A DNA stretch of 64,000 bases from Solirubrobacteraceae bacterium (GTDB taxonomy: Bacteria > Actinomycetota > Thermoleophilia > Solirubrobacterales > Solirubrobacteraceae), in the NCBI GenBank assembly GCA_030681525.1, contig JAUXSD010000151.1, positions 1 through 64,000 of the forward strand, in the 5' to 3' direction. Below are positions 7,896-16,574 of the stretch, one piece after another. Position numbers and translations under genes: made by a program. The notes beneath the pieces are model-generated. The model saw nothing but the letters and a program-made list of their open reading frames with translations. It was not told the DNA's origin and did not search any database. How positions within the stretch are numbered: position 1 is the first letter of the stretch; every line of letters begins with the position of its first letter.

Positions 7896-9130
7896 CGCAG
7901 GCGCCCGGTGGTGTGAGACCGACCACCAGCAGCACCGGCGCCGTGCGGGTCGAGGCCCGGCTGCGCGAGCGCAGCGAGGCCAACGGGCGCTTCTTCACCG
8001 CTGAGGCCGAGCGCCTCGCCCGGCTGTGCCACAAGATGGCCGAGCGCTTCGCCCGCGCCGGCCGTCTCGTCGCGTTCGGCGCGACGCCGGCCGACCGCTC
8101 CGACGCGCGCCACGTCGCCGTCGAGTTCGTCCATCCGGTGATCGTCGGCAAGAGCGCGCTCCCCGCGCTGGCGCTGGCCGGCGAGGGCGGCCGGGTGGCC
8201 GACCAGGTCGCGCTGGAGGCCGAGGGCGACGACATCGCGATGGCCTTCGGGGGCCATCCCGACACGCTCGCGGCGCTCGCCGCGGCGCGCGAGCGCGGCT
8301 GCCTGACCGTGGCGTTCGTGCCGGACTCCGGCGCCGAATGGGAGTTCGACCTCTCCGACGTGGCGGACCCGCTCATCCGCCAGGAGGTCGTCGAGACGCT
8401 CTACCACCTGCTGTGGGAGCTCGTCCACATCTTCCTCGACCACCGCGGGCTGCTGGAGGGCCGCGCGGCCAAGCCCGTGCACGACTCCGGCGCGTCGAGC
8501 TTCCTGTATCCGTTCCTCGGCCAGCAGGAGCACAACCTCGACGACATCCTCGACGACGTGCGCAAGTCGATGCTGCTCAAGGCCGACGAGATCACGGCGC
8601 TGCGCACGCAGACGCTGCACGACGGCTGCGACACGCTGCTGGCCGCCGCGGCGGTTCTGCGCGACCGCCTCGACGCCGGCGGCCGGCTCATCGCGTTGGG
8701 CAACGGCGGCTCGGCGACCGACGCGATGGATGTCGTCGCCGACTTCCACACGCCGATGTTCGGCGGCCCCGCCCGCCGCGCGCTGGACCTCACCGAGGAC
8801 ACCGGGATCATCACGGCGGTCGCCAACGACATCGGCACCGAGGAGATCTTCCAGCGCCAGGTCATCGCCTACGGGCGCGAGGGCGACGTCCTGCTGGCGA
8901 TGTCGACGAGCGGCAACTCGCTGAGCGTCCTGCTCGCGCTCGAGGAGGCGCGCAAGCGCAAGCTCGTGACGGTCGCGTTCGTCGGCTACGACGGCGGCAA
9001 GGTCCTGGCCAACAACCTGGCCGACTACGTCGTCGTCAGCGGCTCGCAGAACATCCCACGCATCCAGGAGGCGCACGCCAGCGCCTACCACGTGCTGCGC
9101 GAGCTCGTCGAGCTTGCGCCGCCGTCGTGA
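7892..9130 (+). CDS. Tandem SIS-domain protein (phosphoheptose-isomerase-like)
   Basis: 412 aa, GTG start overlapping the hypB stop. Two SIS sugar-isomerase folds are joined in one chain. The N-terminal copy (about 30-190) is divergent and lacks a clear phosphosugar loop. The C-terminal copy (about 215-410) has the GmhA-like motif GNGGSATDAMDVVADF and the serine-rich loop MSTSGNS. GmhA makes D-glycero-D-manno-heptose 7-phosphate, but there are no other heptose genes here; instead the gene is wedged between hypB and hypF with overlaps on both sides. A role in hydrogenase maturation is therefore likely but its substrate is unknown. Confidence 0.85.
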   Translation: MTQAPGGVRPTTSSTGAVRVEARLRERSEANGRFFTAEAERLARLCHKMAERFARAGRLVAFGATPADRSDARHVAVEFVHPVIVGKSALPALALAGEGGRVADQVALEAEGDDIAMAFGGHPDTLAALAAARERGCLTVAFVPDSGAEWEFDLSDVADPLIRQEVVETLYHLLWELVHIFLDHRGLLEGRAAKPVHDSGASSFLYPFLGQQEHNLDDILDDVRKSMLLKADEITALRTQTLHDGCDTLLAAAAVLRDRLDAGGRLIALGNGGSATDAMDVVADFHTPMFGGPARRALDLTEDTGIITAVANDIGTEEIFQRQVIAYGREGDVLLAMSTSGNSLSVLLALEEARKRKLVTVAFVGYDGGKVLANNLADYVVVSGSQNIPRIQEAHASAYHVLRELVELAPPS

Positions 9131-11418
9131 GCACACGCCCCGAGGAGACGCTGCGGCGCATCCGCGCCCGCGTCGACGGGACCGTCCAGGGCGTCGGCTA
9201 CCGCCCCTTCGTCTACCGCCTGGCCGACGAGCTCGGCATCGCCGGCTGGGTGCTCAACGACGAGCGCGGCGTGCTCGTCGAGGCCGAGGGCCCGCCCGAT
9301 GCCGTGGCGGCGTTCGTCGCGCGGCTGAGCGCCGACGCGCCGCCGCTGGCCGAGGTCCGCGCGGTGCAGGCCGAGGCCGTCGACGTGGTCGGCGCGCCCG
9401 GCTTCGAGATCGTCGCGTCCGCGCACGGTGGCGCCGCGACCGCGCCGGTCACGCCCGACTCGGCGACGTGCGCGGACTGCCTCGCCGAGCTCGCCGACCC
9501 CGCCGACCGCCGCTACCGCTATCCGTTCTTGAACTGCACGAACTGCGGGCCGCGCTTCACGATCGTCCAGGGGATCCCCTACGACCGCCCGCTGACGACG
9601 ATGTCGGGCTTTGCGATGTGCGAGGCCTGCCGCGCCGAGTACGAGGACCCGCTGGACCGGCGCTTCCACGCGCAGCCCAACGCCTGCCCCGTCTGCGGAC
9701 CGCAGGTGCAGCTGCTCGAACGCACCGGCGAGCCCGTCGAGGGCGCCGGCGACGATCCCCTGCGCGCCGCCGCGCAGGATCTGCTCGGCGGCGCGATCCT
9801 CGCGGTGAAGGGTCTGGGCGGCTACCACCTGGCCTGCCGCGCCGACAGCGAGCAGGCCGTCGCCGCGCTGCGCTCGCGCAAGCATCGCGAGGACCGGCCG
9901 TTCGCGCTGCTCGTCGCCGACGTCGCGGCGGCCCGCCGGCTCGTCGAGCTCGACGCGGTCGAGGAGGCGCTGCTGGCCTCGCGCGCGCGGCCGATCGTGC
10001 TCGCCCGCCGGCGCCCCGACGCCGACGTCGCCGCCTCGATCGCCCCCGGCGCCCCCGACCTCGGGCTCATGTTGCCCTACACGCCGATGCACCACCTGCT
10101 GGCGACCGACACCGGCGTGCCGCTCGTCTTCACGAGCGGCAACCTGTCCGACGAGCCGATCGCCTTCGACGACGACGACGCGCGCCAGCGCCTGCACCGC
10201 ATCGCCGACCGCTTCCTCGTCCACGACCGCCCGATCGCGACGCGCACCGACGACTCGGTCGTCCGCGTCGTGCGCGAGCGCCCGCTGCTGCTGCGCCGCT
10301 CGCGCGGCTACGTGCCGACGAGCCTCGACCTGCCGATCGCGGCGACGCAGCACCTGCTCGGCGTCGGCGCCGAGCAGAAGAACGCGTTCTGCGTGGCCAA
10401 GGGCGATCGCGCATGGCCGAGCCACCACATCGGCGACCTGAAGAACTACGAGACGCTGCAGTCGCTGGAGAAGGGCATCGAGCACTTCGAGACGCTGTTC
10501 GAGGTGACGCCCGAGATCGTCGTCTACGACCTGCACCCCGACTACCTCTCGACGCGCTACGCGCTCGGCCGCGACGGCGTCAAGCTCATCACGGTCCAGC
10601 ACCACCACGCGCACCTCGCCGCCACGCTGGCCGAGCACGGCGAGACCGGGCCGGCGGTCGGCGCGATCTTCGACGGCACCGGCTACGGCCACGACGGCAC
10701 CGTGTGGGGCGGCGAGATCCTCGTCGGCGGCTTGGACAAGGTCGCGCGGTCGGGCCGCCTGCGCCCGATCCGCCTGCCCGGCGGCGAGCGCGCGATCGCC
10801 GAGCCGTGGCGGATGGCCTGCGCCTGGCTGACCGACATGCAGGTGGCGCTGCCGCCGGCGTTCGACGACATCCCGCAGCCGCGCTGGAACATGGTCGCGC
10901 GGATGTCGCTGCAGGGCACCGGCTCGCCGTTCACGTCGAGCATGGGGCGCCTGTTCGACGCCGTCTCGGCGATCTGCGGCGTCCGCCTGGAGGCGACCTA
11001 CGAGGGGCAGGCGGCGGTCGAGTTCGAGGCGGTCGCCGACCGCGCCGCGGCGGATCCGTACCCCCTGGAGTTCGAGCACCGCGGCCAGACCGTCGCGCTC
11101 GATCCGCGCCCGATGATCCGCGCCGTGCTCGATGACATCGCCGCCGGCGTGCCCGTGCCGACGATCTCGGCGCGCTTCCACGCCGGGCTGGCGCGCGCGA
11201 CCGCCGACGTGCTCGTGATCGTCGCCGAGCGCGACGACCTGCAGCTCGCGGTGCTGTCCGGCGGCGTCTTCCAGAACCGCCTGCTGCTCGAGCTGACGCT
11301 GGACGCGCTGCGCGCCGCGGGCCTGCGCGTGCTCGTGCCCGAGCGGCTGTCGCCCAACGACGGGCAGATCGCGTTCGGGCAGGTCGCCGTCGCCGCGGCG
11401 CGGCTCGCGAACGCCTGA
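9127..11418 (+). CDS. hypF: Carbamoyltransferase HypF
   Basis: 763 aa, GTG start overlapping the SIS gene stop. Domains in order: acylphosphatase (VDGTVQGVGYRPFVY, residues 14-95), two CxxC zinc fingers (CADCLAEL, CTNC, CEAC, CPVC; about 110-185), a YrdC-like domain (KGLGGYHLACRA) and a Kae1-like carbamoyltransferase domain with metal-binding HHHAH (QHHHAHLAA). HypF uses carbamoyl phosphate and ATP to carbamoylate the terminal Cys of HypE. It is the last recognisable gene of the hydrogenase operon. Confidence 0.96.
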   Translation: MSTRPEETLRRIRARVDGTVQGVGYRPFVYRLADELGIAGWVLNDERGVLVEAEGPPDAVAAFVARLSADAPPLAEVRAVQAEAVDVVGAPGFEIVASAHGGAATAPVTPDSATCADCLAELADPADRRYRYPFLNCTNCGPRFTIVQGIPYDRPLTTMSGFAMCEACRAEYEDPLDRRFHAQPNACPVCGPQVQLLERTGEPVEGAGDDPLRAAAQDLLGGAILAVKGLGGYHLACRADSEQAVAALRSRKHREDRPFALLVADVAAARRLVELDAVEEALLASRARPIVLARRRPDADVAASIAPGAPDLGLMLPYTPMHHLLATDTGVPLVFTSGNLSDEPIAFDDDDARQRLHRIADRFLVHDRPIATRTDDSVVRVVRERPLLLRRSRGYVPTSLDLPIAATQHLLGVGAEQKNAFCVAKGDRAWPSHHIGDLKNYETLQSLEKGIEHFETLFEVTPEIVVYDLHPDYLSTRYALGRDGVKLITVQHHHAHLAATLAEHGETGPAVGAIFDGTGYGHDGTVWGGEILVGGLDKVARSGRLRPIRLPGGERAIAEPWRMACAWLTDMQVALPPAFDDIPQPRWNMVARMSLQGTGSPFTSSMGRLFDAVSAICGVRLEATYEGQAAVEFEAVADRAAADPYPLEFEHRGQTVALDPRPMIRAVLDDIAAGVPVPTISARFHAGLARATADVLVIVAERDDLQLAVLSGGVFQNRLLLELTLDALRAAGLRVLVPERLSPNDGQIAFGQVAVAAARLANA

Positions 11419-11420
11419 CG

Positions 11421-11443
11421 GTCCCGCCGGCGGGACGTATGCT
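11421..11443 (+). promoter_or_regulatory. Palindrome and leaderless -10 before the 11,450 gene
   Basis: A perfect 16-bp palindrome (GTCCCGCC then GGCGGGAC, 11421-11436) starts 3 nt after the hypF stop. It could end hydrogenase transcription as a short hairpin or bind a regulator. Directly after it stands TATGCT (11438-11443), 6 nt before the ATG at 11450, with CTGACG as a possible -35 at 11415-11420. The next gene is probably transcribed without a leader. Confidence 0.5.
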
Positions 11444-11449
11444 CTGCGC

Positions 11450-11959
11450 ATGGACAGCTTCGCGCTGAGCGAGCGCTGGAACGGCTGGACGAACCTCGAC
11501 GTCATGGTGCAGGCGGCCCGCGCGGCCGCCGCGGCCGGGCCGCTGGATCCGCTCGTCTGCGACGTCACGCTCGAGTGGGACATGGACGAGGACACGACGC
11601 TGCACAGCCTCGAGGAGCTGCAGGCGCTGCTGCGCAGCGGAGCCGAGCCGATGACGCTGGAGATCATGGTGGCGCACGTCGTCGAGGAGGAGGCCAGCCT
11701 CGTCATCGACTTCAACGGGCGCTGGCTGCAGATCCGTGGGGCCGGAACCGACTGGAGCCGCGCCCGCCAGGCCTACGATGCCGCACAGGTCGAGTTCGCC
11801 CTGGAGTACGGCATCACGACGTTCCGGCTGCCCACGCCGCCGGTCGACACGGTCACGGAGGTCCGGCGGCGCCACGGCGTCAAGAACCAGGACCCGGGGC
11901 GCGCCGAGAAGGATGTCTTCAGGCCCGAGCCCGAGCCGGGCCCCGGGCCTCACGCCTGA
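11450..11959 (+). CDS. Hypothetical protein
   Basis: 169 aa acidic protein with no signal peptide or membrane helix. Central helices (residues 20-70 and 95-125) end in a Pro/Glu-rich tail. I recognise no family. The ATG is 6 nt after a TATGCT -10 box, so it is likely a separate, leaderless transcript rather than part of the hydrogenase operon. The 3' end overlaps the convergent gene by 10 nt. Confidence 0.7.
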   Translation: MDSFALSERWNGWTNLDVMVQAARAAAAAGPLDPLVCDVTLEWDMDEDTTLHSLEELQALLRSGAEPMTLEIMVAHVVEEEASLVIDFNGRWLQIRGAGTDWSRARQAYDAAQVEFALEYGITTFRLPTPPVDTVTEVRRRHGVKNQDPGRAEKDVFRPEPEPGPGPHA

Positions 11960-12348
11960 GGCGTACCGGGGTCCTCGGCGGGCGTCGTGCCGGGCGCATC
12001 GGCCCCCGGCACGAACCAGTCGGGGATCGTCAGCGGCGCGTCGGGGTCGGCCTCGAGGTGGTCCGGCGGCCAGCGCTGCGCGTAGGGCGGGCGCTTCCAG
12101 ACCCACTGCTCGCCGCAGTATGCGTAGTGAAAGCGGATCGTCTTGAGCAGCGTCTTGCGGTGGTCGGGACAGGCGTATCGCCGCGGCCCGAGCAGACCGC
12201 CGGCGTGCCATACGAGCCACTTGCCGGGCATCGCGTCGATGAGCTCGCCGAACAGGTCCTCCTGCGTCGATGCGCCGATCGCCGCGCGCGTGTCGGCATC
12301 CGGCAGGCAGCCGCAGATGTCGCAGCGAAACCAGTAGCTCACCGGCAC
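11950..12348 (-). CDS. Hypothetical protein with CxxC motif
   Basis: 132 aa. The GTG at 12348 is chosen because a TACGCT -10 box stands 7 nt upstream (plus-strand 12356-12361), fitting the leaderless pattern of this window; a longer TTG-initiated frame is less likely. The N-terminus has YWFRCDICGC, and CPDH occurs mid-protein, so a zinc knuckle is possible. The protein is rich in Trp and Tyr and ends in a Pro/Ala tail. No family recognised. Confidence 0.6.
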   Translation of the reverse strand: MPVSYWFRCDICGCLPDADTRAAIGASTQEDLFGELIDAMPGKWLVWHAGGLLGPRRYACPDHRKTLLKTIRFHYAYCGEQWVWKRPPYAQRWPPDHLEADPDAPLTIPDWFVPGADAPGTTPAEDPGTPQA

Positions 12349-12422
12349 GGTGAACAGCGTAGCCCCCGATCGCCGCAAACGCGATTCACCGCGGGCGTGC
12401 CTGACTGCCGGGCGGTTCGCTA

Positions 12423-12451
12423 TTGCGACCTAGTGGCAGTTTGGTTAGGGT
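12423..12451 (+). promoter_or_regulatory. Possible promoter of the metal ABC transporter
   Basis: TTGCGA (12423-12428) and TAGGGT (12446-12451) are spaced by 17 nt and lie about 60 nt before the substrate-binding gene. The match to a sigma-A promoter is partial. I see no convincing Fur-family box. Confidence 0.25.
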
Positions 12452-12511
12452 GCCGACACCAAGGCCAGCGCCGCTGGACGGCGCGCCGCGACCAGGGAAG
12501 CGAGATCGTCT

Positions 12512-13528
12512 TTGCGCAGCGTCCGCCGGTTCTGCGTGGCCGGGCTGACCATCGCCTCCGGCGCGTTCGCCGCCGCAGGGTGCGCAGACGACGGGGGGGC
12601 CGCCGCGCCGGGGGCGTCGTCGAAGCTCGAGGTCGCCACGACCGTGGCGCCGATCACGAGCATCGCGTCGAACATCGGCGGAGATCGGGTCAGCATCACC
12701 GGGATCGTCCCGGAGGGCACGAACTCGCACACGTTCGAGCCCAAGCCGAGCGTGGCCGAGCTGCTGTCGGGCCTCGACGTGCTGTTCGTCAACGGCCTCA
12801 AGCTCGAGGAGCCGACGAAGGAGCTCGCCCGGGAGAACCTGTCCGGCGACGGCGAGATCGTCGAGCTGGGCACGAGGTCGATCGCGCCGCGCGACTACGC
12901 CTACGACTTCTCGTTTCCCAGGTCGGGCGGCAAGCCCAACCCCCACCTGTGGACCGACCCGAAGTACGCGCTGAAGTACGCGGCGATCATCCGCGACACG
13001 CTGTCGGAGCGCGACCCGGTCAACGCGCGCTACTTCGCCGCCAACTACGACAGGTTCGAGGCGAAGGTCGGCGAGTTCGACACGGCGATGCGCGCGGCGT
13101 TCGCCACGATCCCGCGGGCCAGGCGCAAGCTGCTGACCTACCACGACGCGTACGCGTACTTCGCGCGCGACTACGGCTGGGACGTCATCGGCGCGATCCA
13201 GGTGTCGGACTTCGAGGACCCCACGCCGAAGGAGGTCGCGGCGCTCATCGACCAGGTGCGCGACACGAAGGTCCCGGCGATCTTCGGCTCGGAGGTGTTC
13301 CCCAGCCCGGTCCTCGAGCAGATCGGCAGGGAGGCCGGGGTGAAGTACGTCGACGTGCTGCGCGACGACGACCTGCCCGGCGCGCCGGGCGACCCGGAGC
13401 ACTCGTGGATGGGCCTCATGCACTTCGACTACGTGACGATGACCGAGGCAATGGGCGGCGACGGCGCCGCGCTGAAGGCCTTCACGCCGGGCGACGTCGC
13501 CCCCGACACGGCGACCTACCCGCAATGA
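12512..13528 (+). CDS. Metal ABC transporter substrate-binding lipoprotein (TroA/PsaA type)
   Basis: 338 aa. A TTG start preceded by AGGGAAG gives a lipoprotein signal with lipobox AAGC, so the protein is tethered outside the membrane. Metal ligands of the cluster A-I family are visible: His in SHTFEPKPS, His in NPHLWTDP and Glu in FGSEVF, with a later Asp in HFDYV. A His-His-Glu-Asp set and the absence of a His-rich loop favour manganese (or iron) over zinc, but this is inference. First gene of a three-gene importer operon; its stop overlaps the ATPase start (ATGA). Confidence 0.9.
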   Translation: MRSVRRFCVAGLTIASGAFAAAGCADDGGAAAPGASSKLEVATTVAPITSIASNIGGDRVSITGIVPEGTNSHTFEPKPSVAELLSGLDVLFVNGLKLEEPTKELARENLSGDGEIVELGTRSIAPRDYAYDFSFPRSGGKPNPHLWTDPKYALKYAAIIRDTLSERDPVNARYFAANYDRFEAKVGEFDTAMRAAFATIPRARRKLLTYHDAYAYFARDYGWDVIGAIQVSDFEDPTPKEVAALIDQVRDTKVPAIFGSEVFPSPVLEQIGREAGVKYVDVLRDDDLPGAPGDPEHSWMGLMHFDYVTMTEAMGGDGAALKAFTPGDVAPDTATYPQ

Positions 13529-14379
13529 GCCCGGCCGCCGACCGCCACGAGCTCCTCGGGCTGTCGGGCGTGACGTGCGGCTACGCGAGCGAGGCGGTCC
13601 TCGTCGACGTCGATCTCGCGATCCACCGCGGGGAGTTCGTCGGCATCGTCGGCCCGTCGGGCGCCGGCAAGACCACCGCGCTGCGCGTGCTGGCCGGCAG
13701 CATGCGCGTCGCCCACGGCACCGTGCGGCGCCACCCGGGGCTGCGGATGGCGTACGTGCCGCAGGTCGAGACGATCAACTGGAGCTTTCCCGTCACGGTC
13801 CGGGAGTGCGTCCTGATGGCGCGCGTCCACGGGCGGCGGCTGCCGTGGGCCAGCCGCGCCGAGCGCGCGCAGGTCGCGGCGGTGCTGGCCCAGCTGGACA
13901 TCGGCGATCTCGCCGACCGCCACATCCGCGAGCTGTCGGGCGGCCAGCAGCAGCGCGTGTTCATCGCCAGGGCGCTGCTCGGCGAGCCCGAGCTGCTGCT
14001 GATGGACGAGCCGACCTCGGGCGTCGACGTGCGCCTGCGCCACGAGATCCTGCACCTGCTCGACGACCTCAACGACCACGGTCTGGCGATCGTCCTCTCG
14101 ACGCACGACCTCAACGGGATCGCCGCGCACCTGCCGCGCGTCGTCTGCCTCAACCGCCGCGTGATCGGCGACGGCGTGCCGCACGACGTGCTGAGCACCG
14201 ACGTGCTCGAGCGCACGTACGGCGCGAGCATGGAGGTGCTCGTCCACGGCGGCATGCCGGTCGTCGTCGACAGCTTCCGCCGCCACGCGCCGCACCCGCA
14301 TCCCCATGCCCACCCGCACCCGCACGCCGACGCCGACCCCCACGCCGAGCCGCACGTCCACTCCGAGGCGCGCCCGTGA
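13525..14379 (+). CDS. Metal ABC transporter ATPase with His-rich tail
   Basis: 284 aa. Walker A GPSGAGKTT, ABC signature LSGGQQQR, Walker B LLLMDEP and switch His in LSTHDL are all intact. The last 35 residues are a His/Pro-rich tail (blocks such as HPHPHAHPHPH), unusual for the ATPase subunit and likely to bind Zn, Ni or Mn in the cytoplasm. The ATG overlaps the upstream stop, and the permease GTG overlaps its own stop. Confidence 0.93.
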   Translation: MSPAADRHELLGLSGVTCGYASEAVLVDVDLAIHRGEFVGIVGPSGAGKTTALRVLAGSMRVAHGTVRRHPGLRMAYVPQVETINWSFPVTVRECVLMARVHGRRLPWASRAERAQVAAVLAQLDIGDLADRHIRELSGGQQQRVFIARALLGEPELLLMDEPTSGVDVRLRHEILHLLDDLNDHGLAIVLSTHDLNGIAAHLPRVVCLNRRVIGDGVPHDVLSTDVLERTYGASMEVLVHGGMPVVVDSFRRHAPHPHPHAHPHPHADADPHAEPHVHSEARP

Positions 14380-15227
14380 TCGAGGAGCTGCTGCGCCCGT
14401 TCGAGTTCGAGTTCTTCCGCAACGGCCTGATCGTGGCGACGATGGCCGGCGCGCTGTGCGGCGCGATCGGCGTCTACGTCGTGCTCAAGGGCATGAGCTA
14501 CATCGGCCACGGCCTGTCGCACGCGATCTTCGGCGGCTTCGCGGCGAGCTCGCTGCTGGGCGTCAACTACCTGCTCGGCGCCGGCCTGTGGGGGGTCGTC
14601 TCGGCGCTCATGATCAACGCGGTGACGCGCCGGCGGGTGATCGGCTCGGACGCCGCGATCGGCGTCATCACGACGGCGTCGTTCGCCCTCGGTCTAGCGC
14701 TGTTCGCGCTGTTCGGAACGAGCGGGCGCAGCTTCGACGCGGCGCTGTTCGGCAGCATCCTCGGCGTCGGCCTGGACGACGTCGTGGCGATCTGCGTCGT
14801 CAGCCTCCTGGCCGGAGTGCTCATCTTCCTGCGCTACCGCGCGCTGCTGTTCACGACGTTCGACCCCGAGGTCGCCGACGTCGCGGGCGTCAACACGGCG
14901 CGCATGGACGCGCTGCTCATGGTCGTGCTGGCCGGCTCGATCCTCGCGACGATGCAGGTGCTCGGCGTCACGCTGATCGCGGCCGCGCTCGTGATCCCGG
15001 CGGCCGTCGCGCGGATGCTGACCAACTCGTTCGCCCGGATGCTGCAGCTCGCGACCGCGATCGGCGCGTTCTGCGGCTTTCTCGGGATGAACCTCAGCTA
15101 CCACCTGGACGTGCAGTCGGGGCCGACGATCGTGCTCGTCGCGGCGACGCTCTTCGCCGCGGTGTTCGTCGTGACCGGGGCGACGGGCCGGCGGCGGGCG
15201 GCGGCGATCGCGGCGCCCGCCCGGTAG
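14376..15227 (+). CDS. Metal ABC transporter permease (ABC-3 family)
   Basis: 283 aa with seven to eight hydrophobic helices. The segment LVIPAAVARMLTNSF is the characteristic ABC-3 region near the C-terminus. GTG start overlapping the ATPase stop (GTGA). With the two preceding genes it forms a complete Mn/Zn importer. It converges on a Fur-family regulator 7 nt away, which is a plausible controller. Confidence 0.93.
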   Translation: MIEELLRPFEFEFFRNGLIVATMAGALCGAIGVYVVLKGMSYIGHGLSHAIFGGFAASSLLGVNYLLGAGLWGVVSALMINAVTRRRVIGSDAAIGVITTASFALGLALFALFGTSGRSFDAALFGSILGVGLDDVVAICVVSLLAGVLIFLRYRALLFTTFDPEVADVAGVNTARMDALLMVVLAGSILATMQVLGVTLIAAALVIPAAVARMLTNSFARMLQLATAIGAFCGFLGMNLSYHLDVQSGPTIVLVAATLFAAVFVVTGATGRRRAAAIAAPAR

Positions 15228-15234
15228 CGCCCGC

Positions 15235-15711
15235 TCAGCGCGCGGCGCGCGCGCGCTTCTTCGCGCAGCGTGCGCACAGCCCGACGATCGGGAAGTGCGA
15301 AAAGCTCGCCTCGAAGCCGGACAGGTCGCGGACCGCGTCGCGCACGGTCTCCAGCGCGGCCGGCTCGACGGACTCGAGCAGGCCGCAGGACTCGCACGCG
15401 AGGTACTCGCGGTCGCCGAAGCCCTCCAGCACGTAGCGCCCCGGGCCGTGGCCGGCGTGGAAGTGGCGCACGAGGCCCAGCTCGCCCAGCGTCTCGAGGT
15501 TGCGGTAGACCGAGGCGATGTCCGACTGCGTCATCCTGCCGCCGAGGCCGTCGGCGATGTCCTCGGCCGAGATCGGCGCGCGGGCCGCCAGCAGCGCCTC
15601 GAGCACGAGCCGGCGCGCCGCGGTCAGGCGCAGGCCGGTGGCCCGCACCGCGGCGAACGCCTCGTCGAGATCGGTGACGACGACGGGCTTGCGGTCGGGC
15701 GAGACGGTCAC
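15235..15711 (-). CDS. Fur-family transcriptional regulator
   Basis: 158 aa. The winged helix is recognisable from AEDIADGLGGRMTQ and SVYRNLETLGELGLV. CESCG and CARC give the structural zinc site, and a His-rich hinge (HFHAGHGPG) could be the sensing site. The GTG at 15711 is preferred because TACGTT lies 7 nt upstream (plus-strand 15719-15724), a leaderless arrangement. The neighbouring ABC importer suggests a Zur- or Mn-sensing role, but the metal cannot be decided from sequence. Confidence 0.88.
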   Translation of the reverse strand: MTVSPDRKPVVVTDLDEAFAAVRATGLRLTAARRLVLEALLAARAPISAEDIADGLGGRMTQSDIASVYRNLETLGELGLVRHFHAGHGPGRYVLEGFGDREYLACESCGLLESVEPAALETVRDAVRDLSGFEASFSHFPIVGLCARCAKKRARAAR

Positions 15712-15760
15712 GTTCGGCAACGTAGCGCATCGCCCACCGGCGCAAGCGCGGCGGGCGCGG

Positions 15761-16537
15761 CTAGTAGACCGGGTACTTCGGCGGCGGTGAGTAGTCCTTC
15801 GTGCGGCTGGCGAACAGCTTGATCGCCAGCAGGCCGAAGACGAAGCCGCCGATGTGCGCGAAGTAGGCGACGCCACCTCCGCCGCCCGTCGGGTTGGCCA
15901 GGTCGAAGTAGCCGAACGCGACCTGCTGGAGAAACCAGAAGCCGAGGATCAGCATCGCCGGCAGCTCGATGATCGTGAAGAAGAAGACGATGAAGATGAG
16001 CGTCACGACCCTGGCTCGCGGATAGAGCAGGATGTAGCCGCCGAGCACGCCGGCCACGGCCCCCGACGCGCCGATCGTCGGGACCGCGGCATCCGGGTCG
16101 ATGATGATCTGCCCGAACAGCGCCACGAGGCCGCCCAGCAGGTAGAAGGCGACGAACTTCACGTGGCCCATGCTGTCCTCGACGTTGTTGCCGAAGATCC
16201 AGAGAAAGAGCATGTTGCCCCCGAGGTGCAGGATGCCGCCGTGCATGAACATCGAGGAAAACAGCGTGAGGATCGTGGGCGGCTGATCGGGCGCGGTGCC
16301 GCTGACGCCCGCCTGGCCCTCGCAGACGATCTGCTGGGCGTCGATCCCGCACTCCTTGCCGGGGTGCGTGACCTCGTAGGGGATCGCGCCGTAGTCCACC
16401 ACGCCGCTCTCGCTCGGCCCGCTGAAGATCGCGCCCTTGGACTGCAGGACGAAGTAGACGATCACGTTGATCGCGATGAAGGCGATCGTGACGAACGCCG
16501 TCCGGTCGGTCGGGATGTTGTCCTTGAGCGGGAACAC
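15761..16537 (-). CDS. Rhomboid-family intramembrane serine protease
   Basis: 258 aa with six hydrophobic helices. The catalytic Ser lies in TIGASGAVAG, and the partner His in YFAHIGGF on the last helix. HGGILHLGGNMLFLWIFG is the usual loop-helix-2 region. A periplasmic loop of about 45 residues follows helix 1 and contains two cysteines (KECGI and IVCEG). GTG start. Substrate unknown. It does not overlap its neighbours and may be transcribed alone. Confidence 0.92.
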   Translation of the reverse strand: MFPLKDNIPTDRTAFVTIAFIAINVIVYFVLQSKGAIFSGPSESGVVDYGAIPYEVTHPGKECGIDAQQIVCEGQAGVSGTAPDQPPTILTLFSSMFMHGGILHLGGNMLFLWIFGNNVEDSMGHVKFVAFYLLGGLVALFGQIIIDPDAAVPTIGASGAVAGVLGGYILLYPRARVVTLIFIVFFFTIIELPAMLILGFWFLQQVAFGYFDLANPTGGGGGVAYFAHIGGFVFGLLAIKLFASRTKDYSPPPKYPVY

Positions 16538-16574
16538 GGCGCGCCGCCCGGACCCTACCCGGCGCGCCTGCCGG

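Noticed and set aside
5513-9130. A 1205-codon plus-strand frame apparently joining several hydrogenase accessory genes
   Set aside because: Only its last 413 codons (from 7892) are real, as the SIS protein; the first part is an Arg/Ser-rich shadow of genes in other frames.
9085-11715. Very long open frame on the minus strand opposite hypF (876 codons)
   Set aside because: It is a high-GC mirror frame of hypF: Arg/Ala/Val-rich low-complexity translation, no motif, while hypF on the other strand has all four domains intact.
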